Shown: positions 41,864 to 51,744, counted from the stretch's first letter. The stretch is DNA of 64,000 bases from Pseudomonas mosselii (GCF_003205295.1 NZ_QJRP01000015.1:62001-126000), one strand, 5' to 3'. Notes: generated from the sequence alone by a model not told the origin. Program-made: numbers and translations.

Positions 41864-42246
41864 GCCGCGAATGGTTGCAGCAGCATCGGTTATCGCTGGC
41901 CTGGGGCGTCGTCGTGCTGTTGGTCATGCTGCTGGCACTGCGCGAGGGTATCGCCTATTGGCGCGAACAGGCGCAGTGGCGGGCACTGGCCGAATCGCTG
42001 GCGGCGCAATCGCAGCAACCGGCATTGACCCTGGAAGGGCTGCACCAGTCGGCCCAGGCACGACACATCGAACTGGCCGAAGTGCAGCCCGAGGACGAAG
42101 GTTGGCTGGCGCGTGGCAAGGTGGCCGATGCCCAGGCGCTGCAAGGCTGGTTGCAGGCCCTGCGCGATGATGGCGCGCAGCCGTTGCAGTGGGGATTGGA
42201 GCGGGACACCGAGGGGCTGCGCTTTACCGTGCGGTTGCGGCCATGA
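41860..42246 (+). CDS. gspM: Type II secretion protein GspM
   Basis: 128 residues. Short N-terminus, one membrane helix (LSLAWGVVVLLVMLLAL), then a periplasmic ferredoxin-like domain (ALQGWLQALRDDGAQPLQWG). Partner of GspL. Identified by position, topology and size more than by motifs. ATGA overlaps with gspL and gspN. Confidence 0.88.
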   Translation: MSREWLQQHRLSLAWGVVVLLVMLLALREGIAYWREQAQWRALAESLAAQSQQPALTLEGLHQSAQARHIELAEVQPEDEGWLARGKVADAQALQGWLQALRDDGAQPLQWGLERDTEGLRFTVRLRP

Positions 42247-42902
42247 CGTGGCGGGCTGGGCTGTGGGTGGCGCTGGTGTTCTGCCTGACACTGTTGGCCG
42301 AGCTGCCGGCGCGTTGGCTGGTCGCGGGGTTCGGGCTACCGGCCGAGGGCGTAAGCGGCAGTTTGTGGCAAGGGCAGGCCGAGCGGCTGGGTGCTGCGGG
42401 ACCGGTGCAATGGACGTGGCGACCGTGGCAGCGCGACCTGCAGGTGCGGTTGGGCTTTCAAGGCCAGGGCTGGCAAGGGCGCCTCAGCGGCTGGCCTTGG
42501 CGCTGGCAGGTCGCTCTGCAGGCAGTGGGCCCGCAGCCCGGCGTTGCCCAGCGATACCGCCTGACCGGGCAGTGGCAAGGAGGCATCAGCTTGCAAGGCT
42601 CGGGGCAGCGTTGCCTGGCCGCCGAAGGGCGGATCACGGTGGCCGACTTGGCCTTGAGCGCCCCGTGGTCCCTGGGATTGGGGCAGGGGACGCTGGAAAT
42701 GGACTGCCGCCAGGGCTGGCGGCTGGTCGCGGGGCTGATTCGCCAAGGCCAGCACCAGCTCGGCCTGGAGGCCGACCTGGTGGCGCGACGGGCGCAGCTC
42801 GACTTCGCAATGTCGGCCGATGCCGGCCTGACACCGGTACTGCGCGGCCTGCAATGGCTGGGGCCGGAAGACAGCGTTGGGCAGCGCCGGCTGAGCTGGT
42901 AG
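42243..42902 (+). CDS. gspN: Type II secretion protein GspN
   Basis: 219 residues. N-terminal membrane anchor (LWVALVFCLTLLAELPARWL) followed by a beta-rich, Trp-rich periplasmic domain (GSLWQGQAERLGAAGPVQW, a typical GspN opening). Accessory subunit present in only some systems. Last gene of the cluster; its stop is one base from the end of the convergent tpsB gene. Confidence 0.88.
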   Translation: MTWRAGLWVALVFCLTLLAELPARWLVAGFGLPAEGVSGSLWQGQAERLGAAGPVQWTWRPWQRDLQVRLGFQGQGWQGRLSGWPWRWQVALQAVGPQPGVAQRYRLTGQWQGGISLQGSGQRCLAAEGRITVADLALSAPWSLGLGQGTLEMDCRQGWRLVAGLIRQGQHQLGLEADLVARRAQLDFAMSADAGLTPVLRGLQWLGPEDSVGQRRLSW

Positions 42903-42903
42903 C

Positions 42904-44610
42904 TCAAATGCTCAGGGACCACTGGGCTACCCAGAAACCCTGTTCCAAAGCCTTGCGCCGTCGATCGCTGGCATGCAGCGCACGCTGGTAGTCCAGGCGC
43001 AGGCTGCTGCGTGGGACGCTCAGTTCAATACCCACCGAGGCTCCGGTAAGGCGCTGGGAGGGACTCACGCGCATGTAGCGGGCCCAGCCGTGGTCAAGGC
43101 CTATCGATGGGCGTGCTTGCACAGGCCAGGTCCAACCCGAGGGCAGCGGCTGGCTGAGGGTGTTGCGCCAGACGGCGGCACTGGCGCCTGCCACGTTGTG
43201 CTGACGAAAACCACGCACGGCCGAGTGATCGCTGAGCTGTTGCTGTTCGATCGCGGGCAGTACATCGGTGCTGTACTGCAGGGCCAGTTCACTCTGCCAA
43301 CGCCACGGGCGCTCGGCAGGGCCTTGATGCAGGTGCAGCAGGTTGGCGCGGTATTTTGTGAAGTCCGGACGGGGCGCACGCTTGTTGTGGTGAGGCTGGT
43401 CGGCGCCGAACCAGTCCACGCCCTTGCTCACGCCCAGGTAGAGGTTCCATAGCCCGTTCTCTAGCCACAGCAGATTGAGGCCGGCATCGACGCTGGTCAG
43501 GGTCGGGCTCTGCAGGGCCAGCACCCTCGGGCCGAAGCGGTTGGTCAATGATTTGCGGTCTACCCGGGTGCTGGCGCTGAGCATGCCTTGGCGATTGCGC
43601 CAGAGCACGCGCTCTGCGCCAAGGCCGAAAAACTCGTTTTCGCCATTGCTGCGGTAGCGGGTCCTGGGCACCGGGGCACCGTAGCGCATCTGGCTGGCGT
43701 TGAGGCTGAAGGTCCAGGGACCATGAGGCAGGCTGTAATAGAGGCTCAAGCCTTCGGTTTGTCCCGGTGCTTCGAAAACGGTCCGGTTGAACGACAGGCG
43801 CAGGTCGTCGTTCAAACCCAGCGGGCTGTCCAGGCCCAGGCCCAGGTTCAGGCGATGGCGGCCGGTCGTTTCACCGCCACGGTTGTCGATGCTGGCGTCC
43901 AGGTGCAGGCGTGAGGAGACCCGCCGAGGTTCGATCACGACACGGGTGCCCCCTTGCAACTCCCCGGGCAGCAGGGCCATTTCCAGGTCGTAGGCGCGCA
44001 GACGATTGAGTTGGTCGAGGCCTTGCTCGAGGTCCGGCAAATGCAGGGGGCGGCCGAGTGTGCCTGGAAACGCGTTGCGCAGTGACAGGGGCAGGCCTTG
44101 GTCGGTGAATTCGATCGATTCTATGAAACCCTCGACAATCACGATATCCAGTGGGGCGCCATGTTCAGGGGCGCGTGCAACGTAGGGGCGACTGGTGGGA
44201 TAGCCGGCCTCCACGTACTGCAGGGTGATTGCCTTGAGCAATCGGTCGATTTCTGCGAAGCCCATGCATGAGGACGACAAGGCGCGTACGGTGGGTTCAA
44301 GGTGCTGGGACCGAAGTGTTCGGTTGCCCGCCAGTCGCACGCCACTCACTGCCCAGCAGCGTTGACCCTGTTCGGTGGACGGTGTTTCGCTTCGGTCTGC
44401 TCTGTCGGTGGGCCGTGAATGTTCCCAGCGTTCGAGTCGTCGGTCCTGTTCCAGTTTTCGCAGTGACTGCTGTTGGTCGCGTAGGTCCTGGCTGGCCGGA
44501 TCGATCCAGCGTGGAGCCGCTACTACCGCCGATGGGCAGGCCAGGAAGATGCTGGCGAGCAGGATGCTCGTGGCTCGGTATGAGACGCGGCTGAAAGTAC
44601 GGATGTTCAT
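42904..44610 (-). CDS. Two-partner secretion transporter TpsB (FhaC/ShlB family)
   Basis: Outer-membrane Omp85-type barrel that secretes TpsA. 568 residues. Signal peptide ending about AVVAA, POTRA domain (about 85-160: CWAVSGVRLAGNRTL, IDRLLKAITLQYVEAGYPTS), a second POTRA-like part (YDLEMALLPGELQGGTRVVI), then the barrel. The usual C-terminal strand ending in Phe is here QWSLSI. It lies 99 bp downstream of tpsA and is probably co-transcribed. Confidence 0.93.
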   Translation of the reverse strand: MNIRTFSRVSYRATSILLASIFLACPSAVVAAPRWIDPASQDLRDQQQSLRKLEQDRRLERWEHSRPTDRADRSETPSTEQGQRCWAVSGVRLAGNRTLRSQHLEPTVRALSSSCMGFAEIDRLLKAITLQYVEAGYPTSRPYVARAPEHGAPLDIVIVEGFIESIEFTDQGLPLSLRNAFPGTLGRPLHLPDLEQGLDQLNRLRAYDLEMALLPGELQGGTRVVIEPRRVSSRLHLDASIDNRGGETTGRHRLNLGLGLDSPLGLNDDLRLSFNRTVFEAPGQTEGLSLYYSLPHGPWTFSLNASQMRYGAPVPRTRYRSNGENEFFGLGAERVLWRNRQGMLSASTRVDRKSLTNRFGPRVLALQSPTLTSVDAGLNLLWLENGLWNLYLGVSKGVDWFGADQPHHNKRAPRPDFTKYRANLLHLHQGPAERPWRWQSELALQYSTDVLPAIEQQQLSDHSAVRGFRQHNVAGASAAVWRNTLSQPLPSGWTWPVQARPSIGLDHGWARYMRVSPSQRLTGASVGIELSVPRSSLRLDYQRALHASDRRRKALEQGFWVAQWSLSI

Positions 44611-44709
44611 GGGTCTGGGTCCGATACCGGTCCTCGCCAGGTCGGCGATTCAGGGTTGGATGGGGCAGTGCAGCGGCTGGTGGGCCGCTGCTTGTGAGGT
44701 GTTCGTGCC

Positions 44710-47700
44710 TCAGTGCTTGCGGCCCTGCTCGATCTGCGAGACGTACTCGGTGGTGGTGTCGTGGCCACTGCTTTCGTACGGCTTGCTGTTGCCTTCACCC
44801 TTGCCATGGAACAGGCTGGTGAAGAAGTCGACCGCACTCTTTGTCAGGCCCCCAGGCGTGAGGTCTACGTTGACCTTCGTATCCTTCTGATAGTCGCGGC
44901 CGCTGAGGTTCTGTCGGGTAATGCTGCTCCCGGCGTCGACCTTGCCATCGCTGGCCTGCACTTTGGCGCCGACCAGATGGGTTGTGCCCCCGACGTCCAG
45001 GTCGATGCCCTGGGTGCCGGAGAGGGTGGTCTGTTGTGTGACGGTATCGTCCAGCTTCCTGGAGAGGCCTCCCTTGATTGCCGGTGTGACCTTGTCGGTG
45101 ACCGTGCTCCAGAGCGCACCGACGATTTCGCCGATGTCGCCTTTGTCGAAGGCGTCCGCCAGTGATGGCTTGGTATCACCGGAAGCGTCTGCGGCGTCTT
45201 TCTGGTTCAATTTGATATCGACATTGAGGGTCTTGGCGTCAGTCTGGTTCTTGCGACTCGCCACCAGCAGATCGCCACCGATTTCGCCTGCGACATGATG
45301 GGCTTCGACCTGGGCACCTTGGATGCGGGTATCGCCTTTGCTCTGTAACTCGACCATGTCGGCGCGCAGACGGCTGTCGCTCCAGGTCGTGTTGTTGCGC
45401 GTGTCCAGGTCAAGCTTGACCAGGGCGTTCGCGCTCCCCAGTCCTATTGCTGAAAGCTTGGCTCCGGCGCCGAGGGTGACCTCGAGGTTGTCGCGTTGTT
45501 CGGTGTTGTCCGCGGCTTCGATCAACACGCCACCATTGCGGGCCTCCAGGCCGATCTTCCGAGCACTGGCCTGCAACCCTTGCACGTTGAGGGCAACATC
45601 ATTGCTGGCCAGGCTTGTGAGCTGCACCGCCCCGTTGCTGTCGAACGTCGCGCCGACGGCCGTACGCTTTTCCTGGCTGGTCCGGCCAAAGGTGCCTTCA
45701 GCGCCCAGGCCGCCACCCGCAGCGCTCCCCGAGCCATCCAGTTTGCCACCCCAGGTACCGCCCACCTTGGTTTCGGTATCGCCGGCTGCGGCCACGGTCA
45801 GCAGGCCCTCGCTGTGCAGCGTGATATCGCCGGTGGCCGCGGTGCCGCTACCGATGCGTGTTCCCTCCAGACGCAGGTCGCCATGGCTGGAAAGCCCAAC
45901 CTCACGCTTGCTGTCGATTTGCGCTACTCGCGCCTTGCTGTTCTGAGTTTCGTGCGTGTGGCGTTTGAGAGTCCCCTGCGCCCCTCCATTGGCTCCGATC
46001 AGATTGACACCCGCTTTCAGCGCCAGGCCTGCGTCCAGTGTCGTGGTTTTCTCCACGGTGCGGTCATGAGCAGCCGCTAGGGTCAGGTCACCTTGGCTAT
46101 CCAGGCGGACCGCACCCTCGCCGCCGTCGATGCGGGTGCCCTCGTAATGACCGTTACCCGTGAGCGCAACCTGAACACCGTGCTTGCCCTGCAGGCTGCC
46201 GACGCGGGCTACCGTGGTTTCCTTCAGGTTCGCCTCGGAGCCACCATGGCCTTCAAGCTTGCCGTTGATATCCGACAAGGTTTTGCTATCCAGGCGCAGG
46301 CTACCGCCTGCATTGACCTGGCTTGTCTCGCTGGTGGTCCGATCACTGGCAGCCAGCATCTGGTGCTCGCCAGCCTCGATCTGAAGGACACCCGCCTTGG
46401 CATTGTATTCGGTGCCCTCATCCTTGATGCTGTCATAGGCCTGGACGATGACACGGCTTGCGTCGAATGAGCTGACTTGCGCGGTGCTGGTGGTATCCCG
46501 CTGCTTGAGCGACTGGTGCTCCAGGGCCAGCTTCGCCTCCAGGTTAGGCTTTTGCGAATCGTTGAGCGTGGATTCGGCTTTCTGCCCTGTAGCCAACTGG
46601 CGCAAATGGTCGAAGGCGTATTTGGCGCGATCTGTGACGTATGCATAGTCGACACTGGCACCCAGGCCTCCATCCCACTTGCTCAGGAGGGTCTCGCGTA
46701 CCGTTGTGTCGGCTGCCGCACGGTTGTCGATCGTGTCAGCATTTATTTCCAGCGATCCTTGCGCCTGTACCTGGGCGGCTGAGGTAACCAACCTTGCGGC
46801 ATCGATCTTCATGTCACCGCTGGACTTCAGCACGCTGCGTTGAGCTGTGGACTGGCTTTGGAGCTTGACGGTCGGGCCATGATAGCCGTCGATGCTCACG
46901 CCGATACGCTCGGTCCCGATGGTGGCGCTCAACGCCGCGCCGCGGGTAGTGTCCAGGGTGTGCCTGCTCTCGTTATCGTAGGCCGCTGCAAGTTCGATGT
47001 CGTTGGCGTTGGCGGTGAGATTGCCGGCATTCGCCTGAACGTCGGAGCCCTTGATCGTCAGCTTGCGAGCACTGGCCAAGGAAACGGTACCAGCACTGAT
47101 CGCGCTCGCCACCTGGCGAGTCGATGCTGTCTTTTCATCCTTGTGCAAATGCTCGTAACCGATTTTCGCGGAATACTGGTTTGAATCCGTTGCAGTTTCC
47201 CCAGCGCTGGCAACGAAGTCGCGAACGCCGGTGATGCGATGGCTATGGTCGTTTTCCTCGGCGCTTTCAATGGTCAAGTTGCCCTTGGCGTCCAGCTGGA
47301 GGTGGTGCTTGGCATTGAGGTGGGAGCCACTGATCTGCATGTCACTGCCGGCATGCGCAACCAGTTTGTTACCCTTGAGCGTGCTGGCTTTGACCTGTTC
47401 TGTGTGCGAGGTGCCGTCAGTGTCTGTGCGGTCCAGGTAAATGCTGTGGCTGTGCTGCTCCTTGGTATCGCGGGTTTCCAGGCCGGCGCCGATCGTCATC
47501 TTGTCGCCACTGCGTAGGTTCAGGGTGTTACCTGCTTCAAGCTGTGCGGCGGTCAGCGTCAGGTCATTACCTGCCAGCAGGTCCAGATTGTCCTGCGCCA
47601 CAAGGCGACTGCTCACCATCTTGCGATCGGTGGTCTCGGTAATGCCCTTGCGGCTTTCGGTGGTGACGAACCAGCTCTGCTTCGCCCAATCGACGGGATC

Positions 47701-48741
47701 GCTCTGCAAGGTTTCACGGGTGACGGTATCGAGGGTGAGGTTCTTGCCAGCGTTGAGCTCGATTTGCCGGCCCTTGCCATTGGCCGCATTGAACTGCAAG
47801 TCGTGCGCAGCGCTCAGCGCCAGCTTGCCGTTGCTGCTGGTGAGGTTGGCCTGAATTAGTTCGTCGCCTTGTACCGCCAAGTTACCGGCCGACTGGATGC
47901 TCAGGTCACCACGTTCCGCGTGGAGGTTCATGCCACCAATCTGCACACCCGCGCCCTCGGCAGTGCTCACGATGCGGATCTGACCGGCGCGCATCGAGCC
48001 GAGCAGGCTGGCGTCAATGGATCCGGATACGCCAGGCAGATGCTGCAGCACTGTGCGGCTTTCGGCATCGACGGTATTACGTCCGACGGTGAGGTTCAGG
48101 TTGTCCTTGGCCAGCAGCAAACCTTTGGCATCGATACGTGGGGCGATAAGCTCCAAGGCGCCTTCGCTATTGCTCAGGCCACGCCCCAGCACATTAAGGG
48201 CGCCGCTGGCATCACGGCTGTCGAGATGTTTGACCAGCCCATCCTGGACGTGCGCATTACCCACCACGAAGCCGGCGCGGGTCGTATTGATGAAGCTGCC
48301 GCCGTTGACCGTGATGCCGTTGGGATTGGCGAGCAGGTAATCGGCTTTCTGCCCGAAGATTTCCTGCGCGCCTTCGATTCTCGAGGCGTTCTGGCTGATG
48401 ACCTCGTTGAGGATGGTCGAGGCGGCCTGGCCTTGGAATTGCGGATTGGCGCCCAGATGGCCAGCCAGTTGCGATTGCCCGGCTTGCAGGGCGTTGTTCA
48501 GCACCAGGCCTTGCTTGCCCACGTTGTAGTCGAGGAACTGGTTGTGCGACAGGCCGCTGGCATTGGGGGCAACGATATCGATCACCGGAACGCCGTGGCC
48601 ATTGTCGATGATCGGGGTACCGCCAGGGCCCGGCGCCGGGGTCAGGGCGCCTTGCGCCTGGACCTGGGTGCTGCCCAGCAGGGCGAGAAAGACAGCCCAG
48701 CGTAAAGTGTCGGGACTGGTCTTGGGGGCAGGTATTTGCAT
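44710..48741 (-). CDS. Two-partner secretion exoprotein TpsA (filamentous haemagglutinin type)
   Basis: 1343 residues from ATG 48741 (GAGGTT upstream). Signal peptide ending AQVQAQ-like (STQVQAQG), then the TPS domain with NNALQAGQSQLAGHLGANP and NPNGITVNGGSFINTTRAGF. The rest is beta-helix repeat with no cysteine that I can find. No VENN motif or C-terminal toxin region is visible, so a contact-dependent inhibition toxin is unlikely; an adhesin is more probable. It is short for the family. Confidence 0.92.
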   Translation of the reverse strand: MQIPAPKTSPDTLRWAVFLALLGSTQVQAQGALTPAPGPGGTPIIDNGHGVPVIDIVAPNASGLSHNQFLDYNVGKQGLVLNNALQAGQSQLAGHLGANPQFQGQAASTILNEVISQNASRIEGAQEIFGQKADYLLANPNGITVNGGSFINTTRAGFVVGNAHVQDGLVKHLDSRDASGALNVLGRGLSNSEGALELIAPRIDAKGLLLAKDNLNLTVGRNTVDAESRTVLQHLPGVSGSIDASLLGSMRAGQIRIVSTAEGAGVQIGGMNLHAERGDLSIQSAGNLAVQGDELIQANLTSSNGKLALSAAHDLQFNAANGKGRQIELNAGKNLTLDTVTRETLQSDPVDWAKQSWFVTTESRKGITETTDRKMVSSRLVAQDNLDLLAGNDLTLTAAQLEAGNTLNLRSGDKMTIGAGLETRDTKEQHSHSIYLDRTDTDGTSHTEQVKASTLKGNKLVAHAGSDMQISGSHLNAKHHLQLDAKGNLTIESAEENDHSHRITGVRDFVASAGETATDSNQYSAKIGYEHLHKDEKTASTRQVASAISAGTVSLASARKLTIKGSDVQANAGNLTANANDIELAAAYDNESRHTLDTTRGAALSATIGTERIGVSIDGYHGPTVKLQSQSTAQRSVLKSSGDMKIDAARLVTSAAQVQAQGSLEINADTIDNRAAADTTVRETLLSKWDGGLGASVDYAYVTDRAKYAFDHLRQLATGQKAESTLNDSQKPNLEAKLALEHQSLKQRDTTSTAQVSSFDASRVIVQAYDSIKDEGTEYNAKAGVLQIEAGEHQMLAASDRTTSETSQVNAGGSLRLDSKTLSDINGKLEGHGGSEANLKETTVARVGSLQGKHGVQVALTGNGHYEGTRIDGGEGAVRLDSQGDLTLAAAHDRTVEKTTTLDAGLALKAGVNLIGANGGAQGTLKRHTHETQNSKARVAQIDSKREVGLSSHGDLRLEGTRIGSGTAATGDITLHSEGLLTVAAAGDTETKVGGTWGGKLDGSGSAAGGGLGAEGTFGRTSQEKRTAVGATFDSNGAVQLTSLASNDVALNVQGLQASARKIGLEARNGGVLIEAADNTEQRDNLEVTLGAGAKLSAIGLGSANALVKLDLDTRNNTTWSDSRLRADMVELQSKGDTRIQGAQVEAHHVAGEIGGDLLVASRKNQTDAKTLNVDIKLNQKDAADASGDTKPSLADAFDKGDIGEIVGALWSTVTDKVTPAIKGGLSRKLDDTVTQQTTLSGTQGIDLDVGGTTHLVGAKVQASDGKVDAGSSITRQNLSGRDYQKDTKVNVDLTPGGLTKSAVDFFTSLFHGKGEGNSKPYESSGHDTTTEYVSQIEQGRKH

Positions 48742-48912
48742 GAGAACCTCGCAAGTGATGTACGAAATCGAGCAATCATTTGCGGGAATTTTAAGAAGAC
48801 TAGTAGTGGCATTTATGTGGCTCAATGCCATCGCTTTGTAGGAAGGAATGCCACTTAACATGTAGGAAAAGTGAGCGGCGAAACACGGAAACGGAGTTTG
48901 AAGTCGAAAGAG
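48742..48912. promoter_or_regulatory. Upstream region of tpsA with repeated TGGCATT motif
   Basis: AGTGGCATT (48805-48813), AATGCCA (48824-48830) and AATGCCACT (48847-48855) form an inverted-repeat set in an AT-richer stretch upstream of tpsA. They could be a regulator site or an RNA hairpin. No assigned factor. Confidence 0.3.
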
Positions 48913-48913
48913 A

Positions 48914-48945
48914 AAGGCCTGCCCTGCGTGAGCAAGACAGGCCTT
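48914..48945 (-). terminator. Terminator of the L,D-transpeptidase gene
   Basis: AAGGCCTG (48914-48921) and CAGGCCTT (48938-48945) form a stem; on the minus strand it is followed by TCTCTTT. It lies 27 bp beyond the transpeptidase stop. Confidence 0.65.
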
Positions 48946-48972
48946 CGTCGTAATCAGATACTGTCGAAAGGA

Positions 48973-49536
48973 TCAGGGCCGGATTTCGATCAACGTGCCG
49001 TCCTTGACCATGCTCCACACCTCGCGCATATCGTCGTTGCGCATGGCGATACAGCCCTCGGTCCAGTCGAGGGTGTGGAAGTACCATTCGGGGTATTCCT
49101 CGTTGATCGGCGTGCCATGGATCATGATCATGCTGCCGGCAGCCACGCCTTCGTTGCGTGCCTTGGCGGCATCGGTGATGTTCGGGTAGGAGATGTGCAT
49201 GGCCAGGTTGTAGCGGTCGCTGACCTTGCGCCAGTCCAGCCAGTACAGGCCTTCGGGGGTCTTCTTGTCGCCCTCGCGCTGCTTGGCGCCCTTGGGCTGC
49301 TTGCCCAGGGAAATGCGGTAGGTCTTGAGCGGCTCGCCGCGGCTGATCAATTGCAGGCGGCGTTCGGACTTGATCACCAGCACCTTGTCGATCAGCCGCT
49401 CCTGCTGGGCGCTGCCAGCGGCGGGCTGGACCGGCGACGGCACGGCCGACGGCGTCTTGCGGATGATGGTCTCGGTGAAGGCGGCTTGCGACACCGAGGC
49501 GACACTGAGGCAGAAGAGGGCAAGCAGCCAGCGCAT
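48973..49536 (-). CDS. L,D-transpeptidase (YkuD domain)
   Basis: 187 residues. Signal peptide MRWLLALFCLSVASVSQA. YkuD domain from about residue 50, with MIMIHGTP (His) and the catalytic Cys in DWTEGCIAMRN. Periplasmic enzymes of this family make 3-3 peptidoglycan cross-links or attach proteins; the exact role cannot be told. It has no peptidoglycan-binding LysM domain. Confidence 0.92.
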   Translation of the reverse strand: MRWLLALFCLSVASVSQAAFTETIIRKTPSAVPSPVQPAAGSAQQERLIDKVLVIKSERRLQLISRGEPLKTYRISLGKQPKGAKQREGDKKTPEGLYWLDWRKVSDRYNLAMHISYPNITDAAKARNEGVAAGSMIMIHGTPINEEYPEWYFHTLDWTEGCIAMRNDDMREVWSMVKDGTLIEIRP

Positions 49537-49556
49537 GAAACCGTATCCCTGAAGAC

Positions 49557-50111
49557 TTAAGTGGTGGGCGACGAAACGTTCATCGGCGGCAGGTATTCAT
49601 GGCCTATCGGGTAGTGCTGCCTGATGCGGTCGCGATAATAGCATTCTAGTGTGCGTGTGACGGTGCGGAAAGCCAGCTCACGCCAGGGGATCTCGTGTTC
49701 CTCGAACAGGCGCACCTCCAGGCTCTCGACCCCCACGGCGAAGTCCAGGTCGGCCAGTTCGGCGCGAAAGAACACATGCACCTGATTGATGTGCGGCAGG
49801 TCGAACAGTTGGTACAGGCTCATGTCGGCGACCCGGGCGCAGGCTTCCTCGACGGTTTCGCGACGGGCGGCGGCGTCCAGGGTCTCGCCGTTCTCCATGA
49901 ACCCGGCGGGCAGGGTCCAGAAGCCCCGGCGCGGCTCGATGGCGCGCCGGCACAGCAGCACCTGGGAACCCCAGGTGGGCAGCACCCCGGCGACGATGTT
50001 GGGGTTCTGGTAGTGGATGGTCTGGCAATGGTCGCAGACATACCGCAGGCGGCTGTCGCCTTCGGGGATCCGCTGGGTGACCGGTTGGCCGCACGCGCTG
50101 CAGAATTTCAT
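49557..50111 (-). CDS. Nudix hydrolase with N-terminal zinc ribbon
   Basis: 184 residues from ATG 50111 (MKFCSACGQ); ATG 50123 would add four. CSAC and CDHC form a zinc ribbon. The Nudix box reads GFMENGETLDAAARRETVEE and then has Ala-Cys where a Gly is usual. The SQPWPFPxS motif of NudC is absent, so NADH decapping is not implied. Substrate unknown. Confidence 0.9.
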   Translation of the reverse strand: MKFCSACGQPVTQRIPEGDSRLRYVCDHCQTIHYQNPNIVAGVLPTWGSQVLLCRRAIEPRRGFWTLPAGFMENGETLDAAARRETVEEACARVADMSLYQLFDLPHINQVHVFFRAELADLDFAVGVESLEVRLFEEHEIPWRELAFRTVTRTLECYYRDRIRQHYPIGHEYLPPMNVSSPTT

Positions 50112-50248
50112 GCTTACATTCATTCCAATGGGGTCGGACTATCTTGGCGCGCCCGGCCCGCCCACCGCAAGCGGCCTGCGGGCGGGGCTTGGGTGCCTCG
50201 CGGCTTTGGTGCATCATGCACGGCAGGCCTTGGACACGAGAGTGCGTA

Positions 50249-50848
50249 ATGCTGGACGAGCTTCTTCGCCGAATGAGCAACCATACCCCCGCGTCACTGG
50301 AGACGGATCGTCGTTTCCCCGAAGCGGCGGTGCTGCTGCCCATTACCCGCAGCGAAGAGCCGGAGCTGGTGCTGACCCTGCGCGCCAAGGGCCTGTCGAC
50401 CCACGGCGGTGAAGTTGCCTTCCCAGGCGGTCGACGCGATCCGGAAGACCCCGACCTGGTGTTCACCGCCCTGCGCGAGGCCGAGGAAGAAATCGGCCTG
50501 CCGCCCGGGCTGGTCGAGGTGATCGGGCCGCTCAGCCCGGTAATTTCGCTGCACGGCCTGAAGGTGACACCGTTCGTCGGTTTGATCCCCGACTATGTTG
50601 AGTACCGCGCCAACGACGCGGAAATTGCCGCAGTGTTCACCGTGCCGCTGGAGTTCTTCCGCCAGGATCCCCGCGAGCACACCCACCGCATCGATTACCA
50701 GGGGCGCAGCTGGTACGTGCCCAGCTACCGTTACGGCGACTACAAGATCTGGGGGTTGTCGGCGATCATGATCGTCGAGCTGGTCAACCTGCTGTTCGAT
50801 GCCGGCATCAGCCTGCACCACCCACCCGAGCGTTTCATCAAGAACTGA
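50249..50848 (+). CDS. CoA pyrophosphatase-type Nudix hydrolase
   Basis: 199 residues. The upstream signature LTLRAKGLSTHGGEVAFPGG is that of the CoA-hydrolysing subgroup (UPF0035), followed by the Nudix core ALREAEEEIGLPPG. Likely cleaves CoA to phosphopantetheine and 3',5'-ADP. Start ATG 50249 (MLDELLRRM) is chosen from conservation; the open frame extends upstream. Divergent from the other Nudix gene. Confidence 0.9.
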   Translation: MLDELLRRMSNHTPASLETDRRFPEAAVLLPITRSEEPELVLTLRAKGLSTHGGEVAFPGGRRDPEDPDLVFTALREAEEEIGLPPGLVEVIGPLSPVISLHGLKVTPFVGLIPDYVEYRANDAEIAAVFTVPLEFFRQDPREHTHRIDYQGRSWYVPSYRYGDYKIWGLSAIMIVELVNLLFDAGISLHHPPERFIKN

Positions 50849-50890
50849 GCGGGGCACACCCCGCCGGCTTCAAACCGTGAGGAGCGATAC

Positions 50891-51415
50891 ATGAAATTCC
50901 GCCTGGGCGACCTGCGGGTCGAAACCCATCCCGAGAGTTGGACCGCGCCCAACGCCACCCTGATCGGCAAGGTCCGCCTGCAGGCTCGCGCCAGCGTGTG
51001 GTTCGGCGCGGTGCTGCGCGGCGACAACGAGCTGATCGACATCGGCGAGGACAGCAATGTCCAGGACGGCACGGTGATGCACACCGACATGGGTTCGCCG
51101 CTGAACATCGGCAAGGGCGTGACCATCGGCCATAACGCCATGCTGCATGGCTGCAACGTGGGCGACTACAGCCTGATCGGCATCAACGCGGTGATTCTCA
51201 ATGGGGCGCGTATCGGCAGGCACTGTATCATCGGCGCCAACGCGCTGATCCCGGAAGGCAAGGAAATCCCCGACGGTTCGCTGGTGATGGGCTCGCCGGG
51301 CAAGGTGGTGCGTGAACTCACCGAGCAGCAGAAACGCATGCTCGAGGCCAGCGCCGCGCACTACGTGCACAACGCCCAGCGCTATGCGCGCGAGCTGGTG
51401 ATCGATGAAGACTGA
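50891..51415 (+). CDS. Gamma-carbonic-anhydrase-like protein (YrdA family)
   Basis: 174 residues of left-handed beta-helix hexapeptide repeats. Candidate zinc ligands are the histidines in MHTDMG and GHNAMLHG. Many family members show no carbonic anhydrase activity in vitro. GAGGAGCGA precedes the start. The next gene overlaps its end by 11 bp. Confidence 0.93.
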   Translation: MKFRLGDLRVETHPESWTAPNATLIGKVRLQARASVWFGAVLRGDNELIDIGEDSNVQDGTVMHTDMGSPLNIGKGVTIGHNAMLHGCNVGDYSLIGINAVILNGARIGRHCIIGANALIPEGKEIPDGSLVMGSPGKVVRELTEQQKRMLEASAAHYVHNAQRYARELVIDED

Positions 51416-51602
51416 CGAACGGCCCGTGGCCTCGCCCTGCGTCAGCATCTGCGCGCTGGACGAGCAGGATATCTGCACCGGGTGCCAGCGCACGGTGGAC
51501 GAGATTACCCGCTGGGGGCGGATGGACAACGAGCAGCGCCGGGAGGTGCTGAAGAAGTGCCATGAGCGGGCGCTGGCGGCCGGGCTGATCATCGGATCGT
51601 AG
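51405..51602 (+). CDS. DUF1289 family protein
   Basis: 65 residues. [20 protein letters not shown] carries the four-cysteine pattern of DUF1289, followed by [13 protein letters not shown]. Probably a small metal-binding protein. Overlaps the YrdA-like gene, so the two are coupled. Function unknown. Confidence 0.9.
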   Translation: MKTDERPVASPCVSICALDEQDICTGCQRTVDEITRWGRMDNEQRREVLKKCHERALAAGLIIGS

Positions 51603-51617
51603 AATCTGCGTGGGCAT

Positions 51618-51683
51618 CTTCGCGGGTAAACCCGCTCCCACAGGGATCGCACCCCTCCTGTGGGAGCGGGTTTACCCGCGAAG
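51618..51683. repeat. REPIN (cgggtaaacccgctcccaca type)
   Basis: Perfect inverted pair CTTCGCGGGTAAACCCGCTC (left, 51618 on) and its complement ending 51683, with a short spacer. It lies between the DUF1289 gene and the VUT gene. Confidence 0.9.
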
Positions 51684-51744
51684 AGTCTGGCGTTGACTTT
51701 AAATTCAAGTACTCTGTGCGGCTGGCCCACCGAACACACAGACC

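Noticed and set aside
44710..45200. Contact-dependent inhibition toxin at the TpsA C-terminus
   Set aside because: No VENN motif, toxin-like region or immunity gene.
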